A stretch of DNA of 64,000 nt from Branchipolynoe longqiensis (GCA_030323885.1 CM059187.1:137302415-137366414), one strand, 5' to 3'. Counted from the stretch's first letter, positions 1-39,566 are shown. Numbers and translations: made by a program. The notes: generated from the sequence alone by a model not told the origin.

Positions 1-412
1 ATGCATTGTCAATGCACTAGTACCGACGCGCCACCAAGTGTCGGACAAATTAACTACGCCACATGTCCCCCATTCAAAAACTGTCACGGCTTCAAAGAAT
101 CTGCCATAATCCCGATGGATGTGTACTCAAAGGCAAGCAAGGCATTTTGCTACATCTCCGAGTGATTTGTGAGAAAGTCCACTGGGGATTTGCGAGAGCA
201 GCTTCTATATATATCTGAAGGAACAGACGGATTGTTCATGTACATAACTAATCAGGCAGTCTTGTCAAAAAATAACAAATCACATAGTTCAGAACAAGCA
301 CCTTACGCTAAGCAAGAGAGAAACACTCGAAAAGAATAATCTAAGTATAGACATTGCTCGCTTCATTTCAAAAGCAACTAATTATAATACCAATTCTACA
401 CGCGGTGGCCGA
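1..412. other. No recognised feature
   Basis: No convincing ORF, exon or known repeat. Expected to be part of a DPP8/9 intron, but no conserved hydrolase exon is visible. Confidence 0.4.
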
Positions 413-515
413 ATTGGTATCCTACCTTGCCCAACCAGTATCCTACCCTGCCCAACCAGTATCCTACCCTGCCCAACCAGTATCCTACCCTGCCTAACCA
501 GTATCTTAACCTGAC
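413..515. repeat. 21-bp minisatellite, about 5 units
   Basis: Unit TATCCTACCCTGCCCAACCAG repeated with few changes; followed at 530-560 by an (ACC)n run. A Gly-rich minus-strand ORF here is a by-product. Confidence 0.9.
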
Positions 516-962
516 CGGCCCCTTCACCCCTACCACTACCACCACCACCACCACCACCAAACTCCCCCTCCCCACACACACACTCGCAGTTGTTGCTAGA
601 TAAAGAAAACCAGAAAACAAAATAGTGCACTATTCAAAGTGTATGACCGGGGGTTATATAATCATAGGTTCAGTGAAAAGCTGGGCGATAATAGGTGTTA
701 TGTTGGCAAAGTGTACCGGTGCCAGTGGGCTAACTGCAGTCACGACTGATCCCTGACCACCCCAGGCAGTTTGCAAAACGCTCATGGGCTTGGGCATTCA
801 CTGGCACCTTTAGTATTTCATAGAATCAGTGGTAACACACTTCACCCTAGAGACACCTACTAACAAAATAAACCATAATATGAGTCCTACCAGAATAGAT
901 ATAAAACATTGAGCAACATTGAACCAGCATTGAGAACTAGTGTTAACTCACACCTAAGAACC

Positions 963-1290
963 GGGCATGGTGGCCTAATCGGTAGAGCGTGGGCCTCGTG
1001 TGTGGAAGGTCGGGAGTTGGGTTCCCGGTCGAGTCAAACCAATGACTTTAAAATTGGTACTTGTCGCTTCCTAGCCTGGCGTTTGGCATTAATAGGATAG
1101 GGCAAGGACTGGTTAGTTCAGTGTCAGGATAATGTGACTGAGTGGGACATTGGGTCATGGTGCCGGCAGCCTGATTTCCAAGTGGGGCAGCACTATAAAG
1201 TGACCATGAGTGCACACTGTCACAAGTCGGTACCCATCCTGATATGACCTTAGATGTTACTAGGACATAAAACAACAACAAACAAACACA
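963..1290 (+). mobile_element. SINE-1 copy, full length
   Basis: tRNA-like head with box A TGGCCTAATCGGTAGAGC-type sequence and a box B-like GGTTCCCGGTCGAGTC, then the body (GGGCAAGGACTGGTTAG, GTGTCAGGATAATGTGACTG, GGGGCAGCACTATAAAG, CCTGATATGACCTTAGATG) and a GGACATAAAACAACAACAAA tail. Confidence 0.9.
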
Positions 1291-1440
1291 CCTAAGATAC
1301 TGGATATCGGATAATCACAAATGCGCATGAAAATGACGATAATGCAACAACAATAAAAGACCATCTGAATGCGCTGAATGTTAAATTTCATGTTAAAAGT
1401 CAGGGGACACATAAATATTTACAAATGCGTTATATACGCA

Positions 1441-2040
1441 TGTTATTTTTCACTTTTGTATTATTGGGAATAGTAAGCGAGTATTGATACTGTTTTCACC
1501 CCTGACTATTGCTGTGCATGTGCTTATTTTAATATACCGATATTAAATCAATATATTGGAGATAGGAAATGAGTAGTTATACTATTTTCACTCAAACTTA
1601 ACTACAGTAAAACTTCTCCAACGGACCACATCCACAGATCGCCCATTCCCTATATCGATCACTTTATTTGGGTCCCAAATGATCGCCCATACCAACACCT
1701 CCTTACATGGACCATTTAAAGTTGGTCCCATGGACAGTCGATTTAGAAAGATTTTACTGTATTGCTGTGTATGTGCAACCTTTAATGTACCGATATTAAA
1801 TCATTGTTGTATTATTGGGGATAGTAAGCAAGTAGTGATATTGTTTTCACCCCAACTATTGCTGGGTGTGCGCATCTTTTAATGTACCGATATTAAATCA
1901 TTGTTGTATTATTCGAGATAGTAAGCAAGTAGTGATATTGTTTTCACCCCAACTATTGCTGGGTATGCGCATCTTTTAATGTACCGATATTAAATCACTG
2001 TTATATTATTGGGGATAGTAAGTGTGTAATGATACTTACT
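1441..2040. repeat. 97-bp tandem repeat, interrupted by a MITE
   Basis: ACCGATATTAAATCA recurs at about 1537, 1790, 1887 and 1984; the last three are 97 bp apart. Each unit carries ATAGTAAG, GTTTTCACCCC and AACTATTGCTG. The larger gap to the first unit holds the MITE at 1605-1759. Confidence 0.85.
1605..1759. mobile_element. TA-flanked MITE (CAGTAAAACCTCTC family)
   Basis: Terminal CAGTAAAAC.../...TTTTACTG inverted repeats, flanked by TA on each side, inserted in a 97-bp repeat unit at AACTA|TTGCTG; neighbouring units give the empty site. TA duplication suggests Tc1/mariner-type mobilisation. Confidence 0.85.
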
Positions 2041-2384
2041 ATCCCAAGTATGCAGGTATTGCAATACCTCAGGGAGTTTGACGCCCCTGCCCTGCAGAGT
2101 TGTAAACCACTGCCTTGTGGTACAGGTTCTTGACAGAACCGAAGGCTAAGGGAGCAAACCCTGAACAGAAAACCATGTCACTGTGGCAGCATCAAGGGCA
2201 GTTGATGTATGGAACTCCCAACATCTCCCGACCAGCCACTGCAGGGACAAATAGTTTTGCGCCTGTCTGGACATGTTCTTGCCGGTGTGAAACCTCTACT
2301 TGCTCCCCGAGAGAGTGCCGCTGGTAACTTGCAAAAGCCAGCAGCACTTCAACACTTTTGCCGGCAGCTTTCATGAAATGTACT

Positions 2385-2470
2385 TAGCTAAATGGAGAGC
2401 GGCAGTCAAGTAATGAAAGCAGTCTTTGTCACATCGCGACCGACAGCATGATGATGATGATGATGAATGA
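2385..2470 (+). mobile_element. LINE 3' end fragment with (ATG)n tail
   Basis: TAAATGGAGAGCGGCAGTCA followed by GTCTTTGTCACATCGCGACC and a GATGATGATG tail: the same 3' end as at 30095, 7851 and 10753. Severely 5' truncated. Confidence 0.85.
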
Positions 2471-2559
2471 TACTGTCCTAATCATGAATGCGCACTGTAT
2501 GTACATCTATTAATGTTCTGACACATGTACTAAATCACCTATTAGGATGTCACAAGAAC

Positions 2560-2625
2560 GAAGTTGGCTCAGTGGCAGGATAATGTAATTCAGTGGGATA
2601 ACGTATCATGGTGCCAGTGCCCGTA
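2560..2625 (+). mobile_element. SINE-1 internal fragment
   Basis: GGCAGGATAATGTAATTCAG and GTATCATGGTGCCAGTG match the SINE-1 body; a further piece (GTGGGGCAGCATTATAAAG) lies at about 2897-2916 beyond the intervening MITE. Confidence 0.7.
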
Positions 2626-2878
2626 AACATGTGAAAATATGGAATTCAAGGCTATTTCAAGGCTTTTCAAGGCTGTTTTTGATAGGAATTCAAGACTATT
2701 TTCATTTAGATTTAATCCAAAATCACCATTTGAAATGGTGATTTCGGACTAATTTAGATCAGCGGGGTCAATTTAATGGGATTCAAGGCTTTTCAAGACT
2801 AATTACCCTACACAAGATAAATGGAGTAAATGAAGTTCAAGACTTTTCAGGACTTTCCAGGCCATGTACGGACCCTGC
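2622..2878. mobile_element. MITE of the GGTCCGTAC family
   Basis: Starts CCCGTAAACATGTGAAAATA and ends CTTTCCAGGCCATGTACGGACC; inside is a palindromic ATCACCATTT/AAATGGTGAT. Copies also at 5603, 21964 and 29188. Confidence 0.75.
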
Positions 2879-3036
2879 AGTGGCATGACAACTCAGTGGG
2901 GCAGCATTATAAAGCAGCCGTGTTAACGTAGCCAAATCCCAGGCGTTGTCTACTTACAAAACACAGAGGTGGACAATTGCTATGGTAGCTATTAACATTT
3001 TGCTCATAGGATTAGTCTACCGGAAGTAGCAGCATT

Positions 3037-3717
<681 letters not shown>

Positions 3718-3971
3718 TCCCATATAAATGAACCATTTAAATTATTATTATAAATTAATCATGCTTAGTCACATGTTTAAGCCAAATATGCAAAGGACAG
3801 TACGTTCACATTAAAGTTGTACAATCCGAATACTCTTTTATTTATTAAAAATAATAATATTTAATTAGAAAATACAACAAAAATATATTGAAAAGAAAAA
3901 GAAAAAGAAAAAAGAATTGAGGTCAATGACGAGGTGTGCTATAGGCTTTATTAGTGTAGGTGATTGCTTGG

Positions 3972-4005
3972 AGACCAGCCAGCCAGCCAGTCAGCCAGCC
4001 AGCCA
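3972..4005. repeat. CCAG/TCAG simple repeat
   Basis: GACCAGCCAGCCAGCCAGTC and following, in the intron just downstream of the last DPP8/9 exon in the window. Confidence 0.9.
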
Positions 4006-4030
4006 TCTTTCCATCCGTTGCAGCACCTAC

Positions 4031-30047
<26,017 letters not shown>

Positions 30048-30094
30048 CTGTGGGAAGAGTAGGAAGAATACAGGTATTATGAGTTTGTGTATGC

Positions 30095-30359
30095 TTCTGA
30101 TCAAAAAGAATCTCTGGTGGACTGGACACCTCATGAGGATGTCATCAGACAGGCTACCAAAGCAGATCCTCTATTCTCAACTGTCTTCTGGCTACAGAAA
30201 GAGAGGGCGCCCCCGTCTCCGGTTCAAAGATACCATCAAGAGAAACCTGAAGCTGAGAGACATTAAGACCGACTCACAGCAGAGAGCTAAATGGAGAGCG
30301 GCAGTCAAGTAATGAAAGCAGTCTTTGTCGCATCGCGACCGACAGCATGATGATGATGA
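30095..30359 (+). mobile_element. LINE 3' end with 8-bp target-site duplication
   Basis: Encodes LLIKKNLWWTGHLMRMSSDR, LPKQILYSQLSSGYRKRGRP, then the GATGATGATG tail. Flanks TGTATGCT at 30087-30094 and 30360-30367. Sits 47 bp upstream of the first DPP8/9 coding exon's acceptor, antisense to that gene. Confidence 0.9.
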
Positions 30360-30424
30360 TGTATGCTGGTCCTTCAGGATGGAATGAAGCTGTGACCCAG
30401 CATGGAAACATGCTGTGTCATAGT

Positions 30425-30779
30425 TTAAAGCTGCATAGTCCGATGAAGCATCAACTTTTCAAAACCAAAACAACTATCTAAAATTGATTCTACATATCTA
30501 ACTTAGATAATGATGCACTTATTAAAGAGTTGTTGCCACATAGATGGGAATACTGCATAAATATAATAGAACATGTTACTACTGAAGCCCATGGTGTCCG
30601 AGTTTTGGCAAGCTTGCCTAAACTAATTCAACATATTTGCACTTCAAATATCTCAAAACTTAGTCATTTAAAACAAAAGTCACTTCAAACTAAAGTAAGG
30701 TAGTTTATGACAATCGATTTAATATAGTTATCTCGGAAAAATAGCAGAAACTAAAACCCATCGGACTATGCAACTTTAA
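30425..30779. mobile_element. TTAA MITE, full copy
   Basis: AGCTGCATAGTCCGATGAAG to CCCATCGGACTATGCAACTT within TTTAA/TTTAA flanks; one of the best preserved copies. Confidence 0.9.
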
Positions 30780-31032
30780 GCTCACACACCGGAAGTTGGG
30801 ATTGGAACCCTTCTCAACCCTATCTTTCACTATAAACCATGTTCTTTAAATTTATTTTGCAATTAAAACCAAATGACCAAATTTGGTTAAGGTTCTTGAC
30901 ATACATTTGCTCCTAATATTAGATTGCAGTGAAATTGTCGTTTACACACATTTTCTTACATGAAATAAAATACCACTTCCTGTATATGTGTTTACTAGTT
31001 CCCCAGCCCTCTAATACCCCACCAAAAGTGCT

Positions 31033-31375
31033 AGGTGAACCACACGGGATGACCGAATGAGTGTCAGTCTCCCGTTTTGAGAGATCGTGGGATTCGAACC
31101 CAAGGGTTCAAACCCTGGTCGAGTCAAACCAATGACTTAAAAATGTATATATCGCTTCCTAGCCAGGAGTTCTGCATTATTAGGATACGACAAAGACTGG
31201 TTGGCTCAGTGTCAGGATAATGTGACTGAGTGGGATATCAGGCCATGGTGCTGGCAGCCAGGTCTCCGAGTGGGGCAGCATTATAAAGTCACCATGAGTG
31301 TAAACATTCACAAGTCGGTACCTGTCCTGATATGACATTAGATGTTGCCAGGACCCAAAACCCCAACAACCAACC
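31033..31375 (+). mobile_element. SINE-1 copy, full length with long head
   Basis: CACACGGGATGACCGAATGA head, GGGATTCGAACCCAAG box B, body, tail TGTTGCCAGGACCCAAAACC. Confidence 0.9.
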
Positions 31376-31379
31376 GCCC

Positions 31380-32950
31380 ATACCATGTCCTAATTATTTA
31401 CCTCAACCTCTCTCCATGTAGAGGTACTAGAACTAATTGCGGCTCCACCAGTGCACCACACACGCACACAACGTAATGGCACAATACAAAGGACAATAGT
31501 ACACTTTGCAATACACGGTTATAAATATGTTGGTAATTTGGTTTGCGTATGAGCCTGTCTCAAAAGGTGATAACTCTTCTTCTTTTTTTTTGTCCACATA
31601 ATGATTGACACCAAATAGCACAGAAACGGTTACACTGAAAACACAAGGGCATTTGCTTCAAATCAATATGTATTCTATTGGGATTATGAAACACCATAAA
31701 TCAGCTTATCCTGAGCAAATGCATAAGCAGATAGTATGTTGATCGTTACAATGGACAAAGTTTTGTCCCAAATTACTTAGCACCTTTTGAGACAGCCTCA
31801 TATATATAATAAATGATAATCATCACCGGTGTGTTGCATCCATGAGGTCTTATACTAGTTACAGGTACAGATCACTAGCTGAACGGCTGCTTTATTCTAG
31901 ATAAATATAATACTTTCTAATGGGATTATATATACTGTTCTTACATGACTTTGAGAGTCATCTCCCATAGAAAATGCAGAAATCTGAATTCTCGTAAAAC
32001 TGGCAGTGCAACTAAGCAAATGAAAAGAGAAGAGATAATCAGAAAAGATGCCCCCCCTTGTTTTTCTCTTCTGACTTGCGAATCAAGGAAAACCTGGAGA
32101 ACTGTCATCCCTGTTCCATTAATTATCGATCCAAACACAAGAAGTCAAAATTCTCTAAATATATTGCGTCTTGATATTGGTAATCGATATTTAGGTTTCT
32201 ATGCAAATCTATACAATATAATTTACATGCATTGCAAATATTCGATATATTGAACGTTAACACATATAGGGTAGTGCATTGTTGTCGCATAGTTTTACAC
32301 GAGGTCGAGTTGAAAGTTGGAGCGATGTGATTTCTTCCGAGTAGACTTCGTACCAGGCAGTTACTGTCGACCCCATATAAATTATAATCAATTGTCAAAC
32401 AAATTCCACCCCAATTATATATGTTATCTAACCCAAGTCGAAGAATGATGACAGCAGTCTATATACAATATCATCATTAAGGTGCGGAGTTAGGGACTTG
32501 CAAATCTGCATGTACGTGTCCTCACTCCATGGGAAAAAGTTGACCCCACGCCATGCAAACACCCCATATCAAACATTGTTTTTCTCATGTTTTATGTATG
32601 AACAGTACAAATATTGAATGGTAATTTGAATGTTTAAGAGTCATTTTCCAGGAAGAAATATATGATAGTTCCGCTGAGAATATTCCTCAAAAGTCACCAA
32701 ATTTTGTGAGCTTGTCCCCGCTAATCGGTAAATGTCACCCATATTAGATTAATATAATATGGTTGTTAAACATGTTATCTGTGTGTGTGCCAGGCGATTT
32801 GTTGGTATGTGGTGCGATTTGAGAGTTATAGCACTTTTTCTGTCACTCTCCTCTGCCTTGCGCCAATGGGGACCTTTCATGAGCCATTTCTCTCGCTATA
32901 GACTTGGTGGCAGCACCCATTCCCGGTCAAAGTCGGCCATGATGGTTGGA
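31380..32950. other. Intergenic, no gene recognised
   Basis: Short scattered ORFs without motifs. AT-rich. The DPP8/9 promoter and 5' UTR exon could lie here or nearer 30 kb, but nothing marks them. Confidence 0.4.
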
Positions 32951-32954
32951 TAGA

Positions 32955-33345
32955 AGGGTGTAGGTGTGTGTGTGTTGGTGGTGTGTGGTGGTGGTGTAGG
33001 GATGTGGTGGTGGTGGTGTAGGTATGTGTGTGGTGGTGGTGTAGGTGTGGTGTGTGTGTGTGGTGGGGATGTAGGTGTGTGGTAGGGGTGTAAAGGGTAC
33101 TTGGGTTATAGGTGTGTGTGGTGGGGGTTTAGGACTGCGGTGGGGGTGTAGATGTGTGGTGGGGGTTTAGGGATGCTAAAGATTGTGAGGTGCCACTCTG
33201 CAAGACACCCCTACACATCCACCACAAACCACCTACACCCCCCCCACACACACACCGTCAACCCCTACCACATCCCTTCACCCCCACCACATCCCTAAGC
33301 CCCCACCACACACCCCCTAAATCCCTGCATGGTGCGCCATCTGAC
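32955..33345. repeat. Palindromic GT/CA minisatellite (giant hairpin), copy 1
   Basis: A G-rich half (GTGGTGGTGTAGGTGTG...) is followed by a C-rich half (CACCACAAACCACCTACACC...). The centre TTTAGGGATGCTAAAGATTG / TGAGGTGC..CTCTGCAAGAC recurs almost identically at about 61770-61808. Confidence 0.85.
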
Positions 33346-34795
33346 CAGAGGGTCATGCAAACTGAAAGGTCCCCATTGGCATTCACGCCTCAGCGCAGCT
33401 GAGATGAGATATCAGGTCAAAAGTCCTGCCCATATAAACCAATGTAGTTAGTGTGAGGTAAATAACCCATTTGTGGGTATATACACCATAACTTTGCTTC
33501 TACTTGACATATTAGGTCCAGCCATATGTCAAATTATTGGTCTTATAGTGCTTTATCAGAATACATTTGTTTTGAAAACCTATTTGATATTTGGAAATTT
33601 TCTGTAAGTCTCTAGTGGATTAGGAACTACTCAACAAGTCAAATAGATACATACGAAAAAATAAGTACTATTGGTATTGCAAACATATATCTGCATTATT
33701 TGTTTTGCAATGATGTCTTCACACACAACAGAATATGAATAGCATGCATATATATCGAATTTAACCTAGGCTACAGATCTTACTTACGTCTGGCCTTATC
33801 AGCATCATATCTGTCTACTTTGACATTAGGGATATAGGCCTACTGTCATCCGTTAGCAGCTAATAGTGACAGAATGTTTATGGAAACATACCCTACTATT
33901 ATACGTCCCATGTTATATCAATATCATATGCCGATTATCATTAGATGGCAAATTAATGTGGTTCCGTCCATTCGATACTTTTTCTATAATTAAGTAGGTA
34001 TGATACATACAAAACTGAAATTAATAAGTCATGTCATACAATTATGATAGTTAGGTGGCTAGACTAAACCAGAACTCAGAACAGGCTATTTAGCAGCCCT
34101 GGAGCCTAACAATACTATTACTATAGTAGTACTATATTACTAGATGATCATAAGATAAAGATAGATTAGATAAAAGATTCACCCCGTACTTTTCTGGGAC
34201 TGGGTATGGGTGAATCTTTTATCTAAACTAAAGTCAAGATAGATCTAACACACTGTAAAATATTCTGATATTCGGCATAGGGGGGAATGCAAATGTTCTA
34301 TTACTGATCAGTGTACGTGACCAGGCGCATGTATGTATATGTATGGGTTGGTGGTGCCTGAGTGGGATGTAAATAGACATAGTGGTGCTGGCAGGTCTGG
34401 GTGTGAGTGCACTCAGGGCCTACCTCTCCGCCGGGATAGGGATCACCACACTCAAAGGTCAAGGTGGTGGGCAGACCATTGGTATCCATGGGGACCAGGA
34501 ATGCTGGATCCCTATTGGTAGGGCCAAGAATGCTTGTTTCCCATGGGGGGAAAGGGGTGGGGTCATACTCTACAATGAACCCATGTAACCATATATATAT
34601 AATAAACCAGAGGGCTGGACTCTCTCTTCTTTTTTACACTTTATACTCTTCCTTTCTCTGTGTTAGTTTGTATGTATTGATTTCATCATAGCCTGCCTAC
34701 ACAGCCATGGATTCGAGCCTTAGCTTTTACATAATTGATGACCACAACGACTGGATTAGTCGATTAGACTTTACAACATGTCACATAGACTCATA
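33346..34795. other. Intergenic; perfect 19-bp hairpin at 34166-34226
   Basis: TTAGATAAAAGATTCACCC (34166-34184) and its exact reverse complement (34208-34226) flank a 23-nt loop. An ORF at 34382-34588 (GGGQTIGIHGDQECWIPIGR) is unclassified and may be transposon-derived. Confidence 0.5.
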
Positions 34796-34796
34796 A

Positions 34797-35383
34797 GCCG
34801 TGTTCACACACACAACTTTAGGCCGAACTAGATTAGGCGAACTAGATGAAGCGAACTAGTGTCGTGTCCACACATGCAGTATTCTCGAGGCAGTTTAAGG
34901 TGGAAATCGATATCTGCGCATGAGCAAGTCCATACTAACCAGCACCAGTTTCGGTTAGTCGATGTCGCCACGAGAGATTGTGGGTTCGACCTAGATCTGT
35001 TTCGACTGAATCGTATTGTTTTGGAACGGTCAAAACTTCTGCTGGGCAGTGAAACCCTAAAAATAAATGATGAAAAAAATATCTGTGCACAGCTAGCAGT
35101 TTCATAGAGCAAATTTACTGGAAAGTCAACAAACTCAGGTCTCGACTGTGACGTCCTTAATCCGCCTCAACTAATTCGCTTGCGTCTACACATGCAAGAT
35201 AGGCCGACTCAAGTTAGATCGCTTCATATAACCTACCTTGCGACGCGGTTTACTTGAAGCAAATTAGTTGAGGCGAATCAGCCCTAACCCGCCTTAGGGT
35301 CGCGTCCACACGGCGAATGTGAGCCGAACTAGACAAGGCGAATTAGTTGAGGCGACTTAACTCCCGTGTGTGAACACAGCTTT
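34797..35383. mobile_element. Foldback MITE, GCCGTGTTCACAC family, copy 1
   Basis: Ends AGCCGTGTTCACACAC and CCCGTGTGTGAACACAGCT; inside are many AGGCGAACTAG / CTAATTCGCCT motifs and large internal inverted repeats. Confidence 0.88.
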
Positions 35384-36480
35384 TGTCATAGATCATAGAT
35401 ATAACCATAGACAAAGATAATAACAATTAACATGAATGTTGACGACAAATTGTGAGTTACACATTCATATATCTACCATATTGTGGTGAAGTTTGGATTT
35501 TATTGAAGCAATGCCATCACAGTGTGATACTACTGAAGTCGATCCAGGAGATATGTGACCAATTAAAGATTAGGAATTGGCTGGGATTAGAATGAGTGAC
35601 AAGGCGAGAAGTAGAACAAAGTCAGAGACTGAGAGAGTAAACCCATCCCGGCTGTCCCCAGCCTCACCGGGATGCGATGTAAATTGTGTTTTGAAGTTAT
35701 CTTTGTTCCATCGAAATTTATCGCACGAAGTAAAACGAACGTCCAGTAGATTTACAATTGCTGACATAGATGACAGAATTGTAAAGAAAAGTACCTTGAT
35801 ATGAGAGGTGTTGGAGTGCCTGTAAAGGGGCTGATGAGCAGGCAGCAATTAACCGATTTGGGGCGGCTGCCGGAACGTGGTTAGATACATTTCCGGCTGA
35901 TATAACGACACCATCGAACTATGATCACTATCATATATTTGCATAACGGTGATTCTTGATTAGATTATTCACTTAGTTATGTTGCTGTAGATAGTTTTGT
36001 GTAGTTGAGACATCCATCACATGAAGAGGATGCTCAGTATGTCGCAAACAATAACAAACATGGCAGCGCCTATGTAAGTACGAAAGTAGCAGCAGCACGT
36101 TTCCGCCTTTAAAATCGACTGAAATCTAATTTAGCAGTATTAACTAAGACAAATTAAGTTGGAGAAATGGTAGGTTCTCAGATGCTACACATTTATAGTA
36201 TACGTTTATACATGTTTATTCATAATACTTCGTATTTTACACACTTCATCATGTATTATCGCTCACGATACTGTAGAAAAGAAAATCGCGACGAACGGTG
36301 CGCATACATTCATAAGCACTCAGTATGGACCACACACGAAATTTTTTAAACCGTTCTAGAACACCATAAATAGTACAGAATTGAAGCCCTTCCAATTCTG
36401 AGTAGTATGCACCTTTTTTTTTAGCTCTATAGCATTGTTAATAAAATAGTTATGATGATTTTCATTTCACTCTTTTGACC
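35384..36480. other. Intergenic, no gene recognised
   Basis: One 75-codon plus ORF at 35577 and an overlapping minus ORF show no motifs. Nothing further supportable. Confidence 0.35.
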
Positions 36481-39160
36481 CCCCGATATAACTACAGCAA
36501 AGTATTTTATTATAGACTACATCACGGTTCCAGCGGCGCAGTGCATTGCCATTGTGGGATGCGTCAGAGCAAAACAACCCCACCAGAATCACATGGCACA
36601 TGCTAATACACTGGGTGCAGCTATGAAATGTGCTAGTTTCAGCTCATCTCAGCTCTAAGACTTGTTTGAAACATAGAATACCAACTAAAAAAATATATAT
36701 AATAAATTAAGATAATATGAATAAGCAATGCTTAGGACCGACCCCACACCCCTGCCCACATTAGTAGAAATTACGAAACTGTCTATAGACTGGGCGCTGA
36801 AAACCATAGAAATACATGCTGAAAACGTCGACAACAAAACAAAGATGTTCGCGCAGTATGAAACTTCGATTTTATTCAAAATTAATAGAAATACATAACA
36901 ATTTGACATAAACATGGAAGTTTGGAATTACAAACTAGTCTATTGACACACATATATGCTCGGAGAATTATGTATTTATTATTATGCAATTCAACACCAG
37001 TATATTATTAACCAATCGGTGACCCCGAATAACGTAAATACATGAGAGCCTCGCCGCAGTATATCGACGAGTGGTTTCTGTTTGCTGGATTTTGATTATT
37101 CTGTTATTCAACACGAGTTTACAAATGGCTGCGCCCATACAGGGCTATTTCCGTTTCCGTTTGCTGGATTTTGGGGATTTCATTTCCCACCTCTATGAAT
37201 ACAGGTATTGTTTATGCATATATGTACATATGTTAGTCCTTAGCCTCCCCAGAGGGTGGGTCGGTATTCATCTTTTATCCAGCATTGCATTTACATCAAT
37301 ATAATCAGGACATCTTATGCCATGTGCTAGATTTAGAAAAATCTAGGCACTCAGCCTAGTGTTAGAGCCATAGCCAGAGCCAGCTTTACTTATTTTATTC
37401 ATGTTTTTATTTATATCCTATGGTTAATGACATATGTAGAAATAGAAAATGAGTAGGGTTAATCAGATATTGGTTATATATTTCTTTGAAACAAGTTTTT
37501 GTTGACATATTTGACATTTTAATATTTAGAACAAGAATTACTTCTGGCTAATCAATGGTGATGTAATCAGCCTGTAAAGTGACTGAAATTGTATGTTTCT
37601 TAGCTCAAAATGCTTAATTAAGGAGTGTTTTGTCTTAATCATATTCATTATATTATTATATTGCATCCTTCCGTCCATTTTTGTGCCAAATTGTTATGTA
37701 TTTCTATTTATTTTGAAAAATATGCCAGTTTTTCCCTACGTGTATCAGCAAACTCAATGGCCGTACGCCAAACTCAATGCATTGCCAATGGCAGTTAGCA
37801 ATCTCTATACAGAAAAAGTAAAATATTGATAGAACCACACCACCTAGATACAAACCGCTTGGAATACATATAGAAAACATGTTTAACAAAAAGATTATAT
37901 TAAATTGATAAGGTTAGGGTTTTGGATTTCTATTAATTTTGAATAAAACTAACGTCTTTCACTGCGCGTATTGGCAAACTCAATGGCCGTATGCCTTTGC
38001 TTTGCTCCCAACGTCGTTTCAGCGCATCCACAGTCGGAACCGTGATGTAGGCTATTGCGCGTGTATTTTTTTACTCTACTCGCGGTGTTCGATTTGAAAT
38101 TCTAGCATCTCGGGTGACCCGAATCGCAGTTGTGATAATCGAATATGGCCGTTGTTTCCGTGGAATAAACTATTAATATTGTATTTGTGCATCCATGTTT
38201 ATGCCAAATTGTTCTTTATTTCTTTTAATTTTGAATAAAATCATTAAGGCGTTAAGCCAATCGCTGTCATCCACCCTGTTTGGTGCGTAGCTAAGCTTGA
38301 CGAGCGATTTACGTTTCCGTTTGCTGGATTTTGATTATTCTGTTATTCAACACGAGTTTACAAATGGCGGCGCCCATAAAGGGCTATTTCTGTTTCCGTT
38401 TGCTGGATTTTGGTGATTTCATTTCACACCTCTATGAATACACAGGTATTGTTTATGCATATATGCACAAGTATATTATAATACATTTAATATGAATAAG
38501 CAATGCTTAGGACCGACCCCTCATATAACTACAGCAAAGTATTTTATGATTGCGCATGTATTTCTTTACTCCACTCGCGGTGTTCCATTTGAAACTCTAG
38601 CAACTCGGGTGACCCGAATACGGCCGTTGTTTTCGCAGAATAAACTATTAATATTTCATTTGTGGATCCATGTTTATTCCAAATTGTTCTTTATATCTTT
38701 TAATTTTAAATAAAATCAAAGTTTTGAACTGCGCATATCGGCAAATTCTATGGCAACGGGCATTTGTTTTGATATATTATTAACCAATCGCTGCCCCCGA
38801 ATACCGTCAATTGGGCCTATGCACTTAATGCCTTGACAGCCTCGCTGCAGAGTAGCGCGGAGGAACACATACACCGGTCCCGGTGACGTCATCGCACCAT
38901 ATATGGACGGTCAGTAGCGATGGACCAGTGTAGTTGTTCCTCGATTAGGCGTTCGCTACTCTGCGGTGGTGCGCCGTCAAGGTATTAAGCCCATAGGATA
39001 TTATTAACCAATGGCTGTCGTCAAACCTCTATGCTGCGTAGTGAAGTTTGACGATCTATTTCCGAGTTTACAAATGGTGGCGCCCATAGAGAGCTATTTC
39101 TGTTTCCGTTTGCTGGATTTTGGTGATTTCATGTTCCACCTCAACAAATATATTTAGCTT
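36480..39160. repeat. Composite of one dispersed repeat family, several partial copies
   Basis: GTTTCCGTTTGCTGGATTTTG at about 37077, 37150, 38312, 38395 and 39108; AACACGAGTTTACAAATGGC at 37110, 38350; GAATAAGCAATGCTTAGGAC at 36719 and 38492; CTCACGCGG/CACTCGCGGTGTTC at 38080 and 38573. Also reverse-complemented at 52500-52815. Copies are partial and duplicated among themselves; family unknown. Confidence 0.75.
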
Positions 39161-39566
39161 CTTATATTAAGAATTAATGTGGCTATATTTATAACCCAGC
39201 CTTTCGACAGGTTGGTTAGTAAAATAACACCCTTGTGTCTCACGATACGATACGGGACTGCAGAAGATACTAGCACTTCACTAGTTACTCCCGCAGCCGT
39301 GTACCGTGTACAGGCTTACTAAAAAGTTACTTACTGTAGGTGAATAGTTTTAGCTAGCGCTTCCCAGTTTGTGTACATTATTACCAAAATAGTTTTTTTT
39401 TGGTTAATACAGAATATTTAAACAGGGTCATCGTTCACCTCTACTAGCGTGTGACTATTTGATCTATTTCGATAATGATACATCATCATATCGCCATCAT
39501 CATTTTTTTAAAAAAAGCACCACCCTTTTAGAATGAATAATTAATATAACGATTCTCCATTTAGTT

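Noticed and set aside
382..630. Gly-rich minus-strand ORFs
   Set aside because: Produced by the 21-bp minisatellite and the (ACC)n run; no codon-level constraint or motif.
33154..33402. His/Pro-rich ORF
   Set aside because: Translation of the CA-rich minisatellite half.
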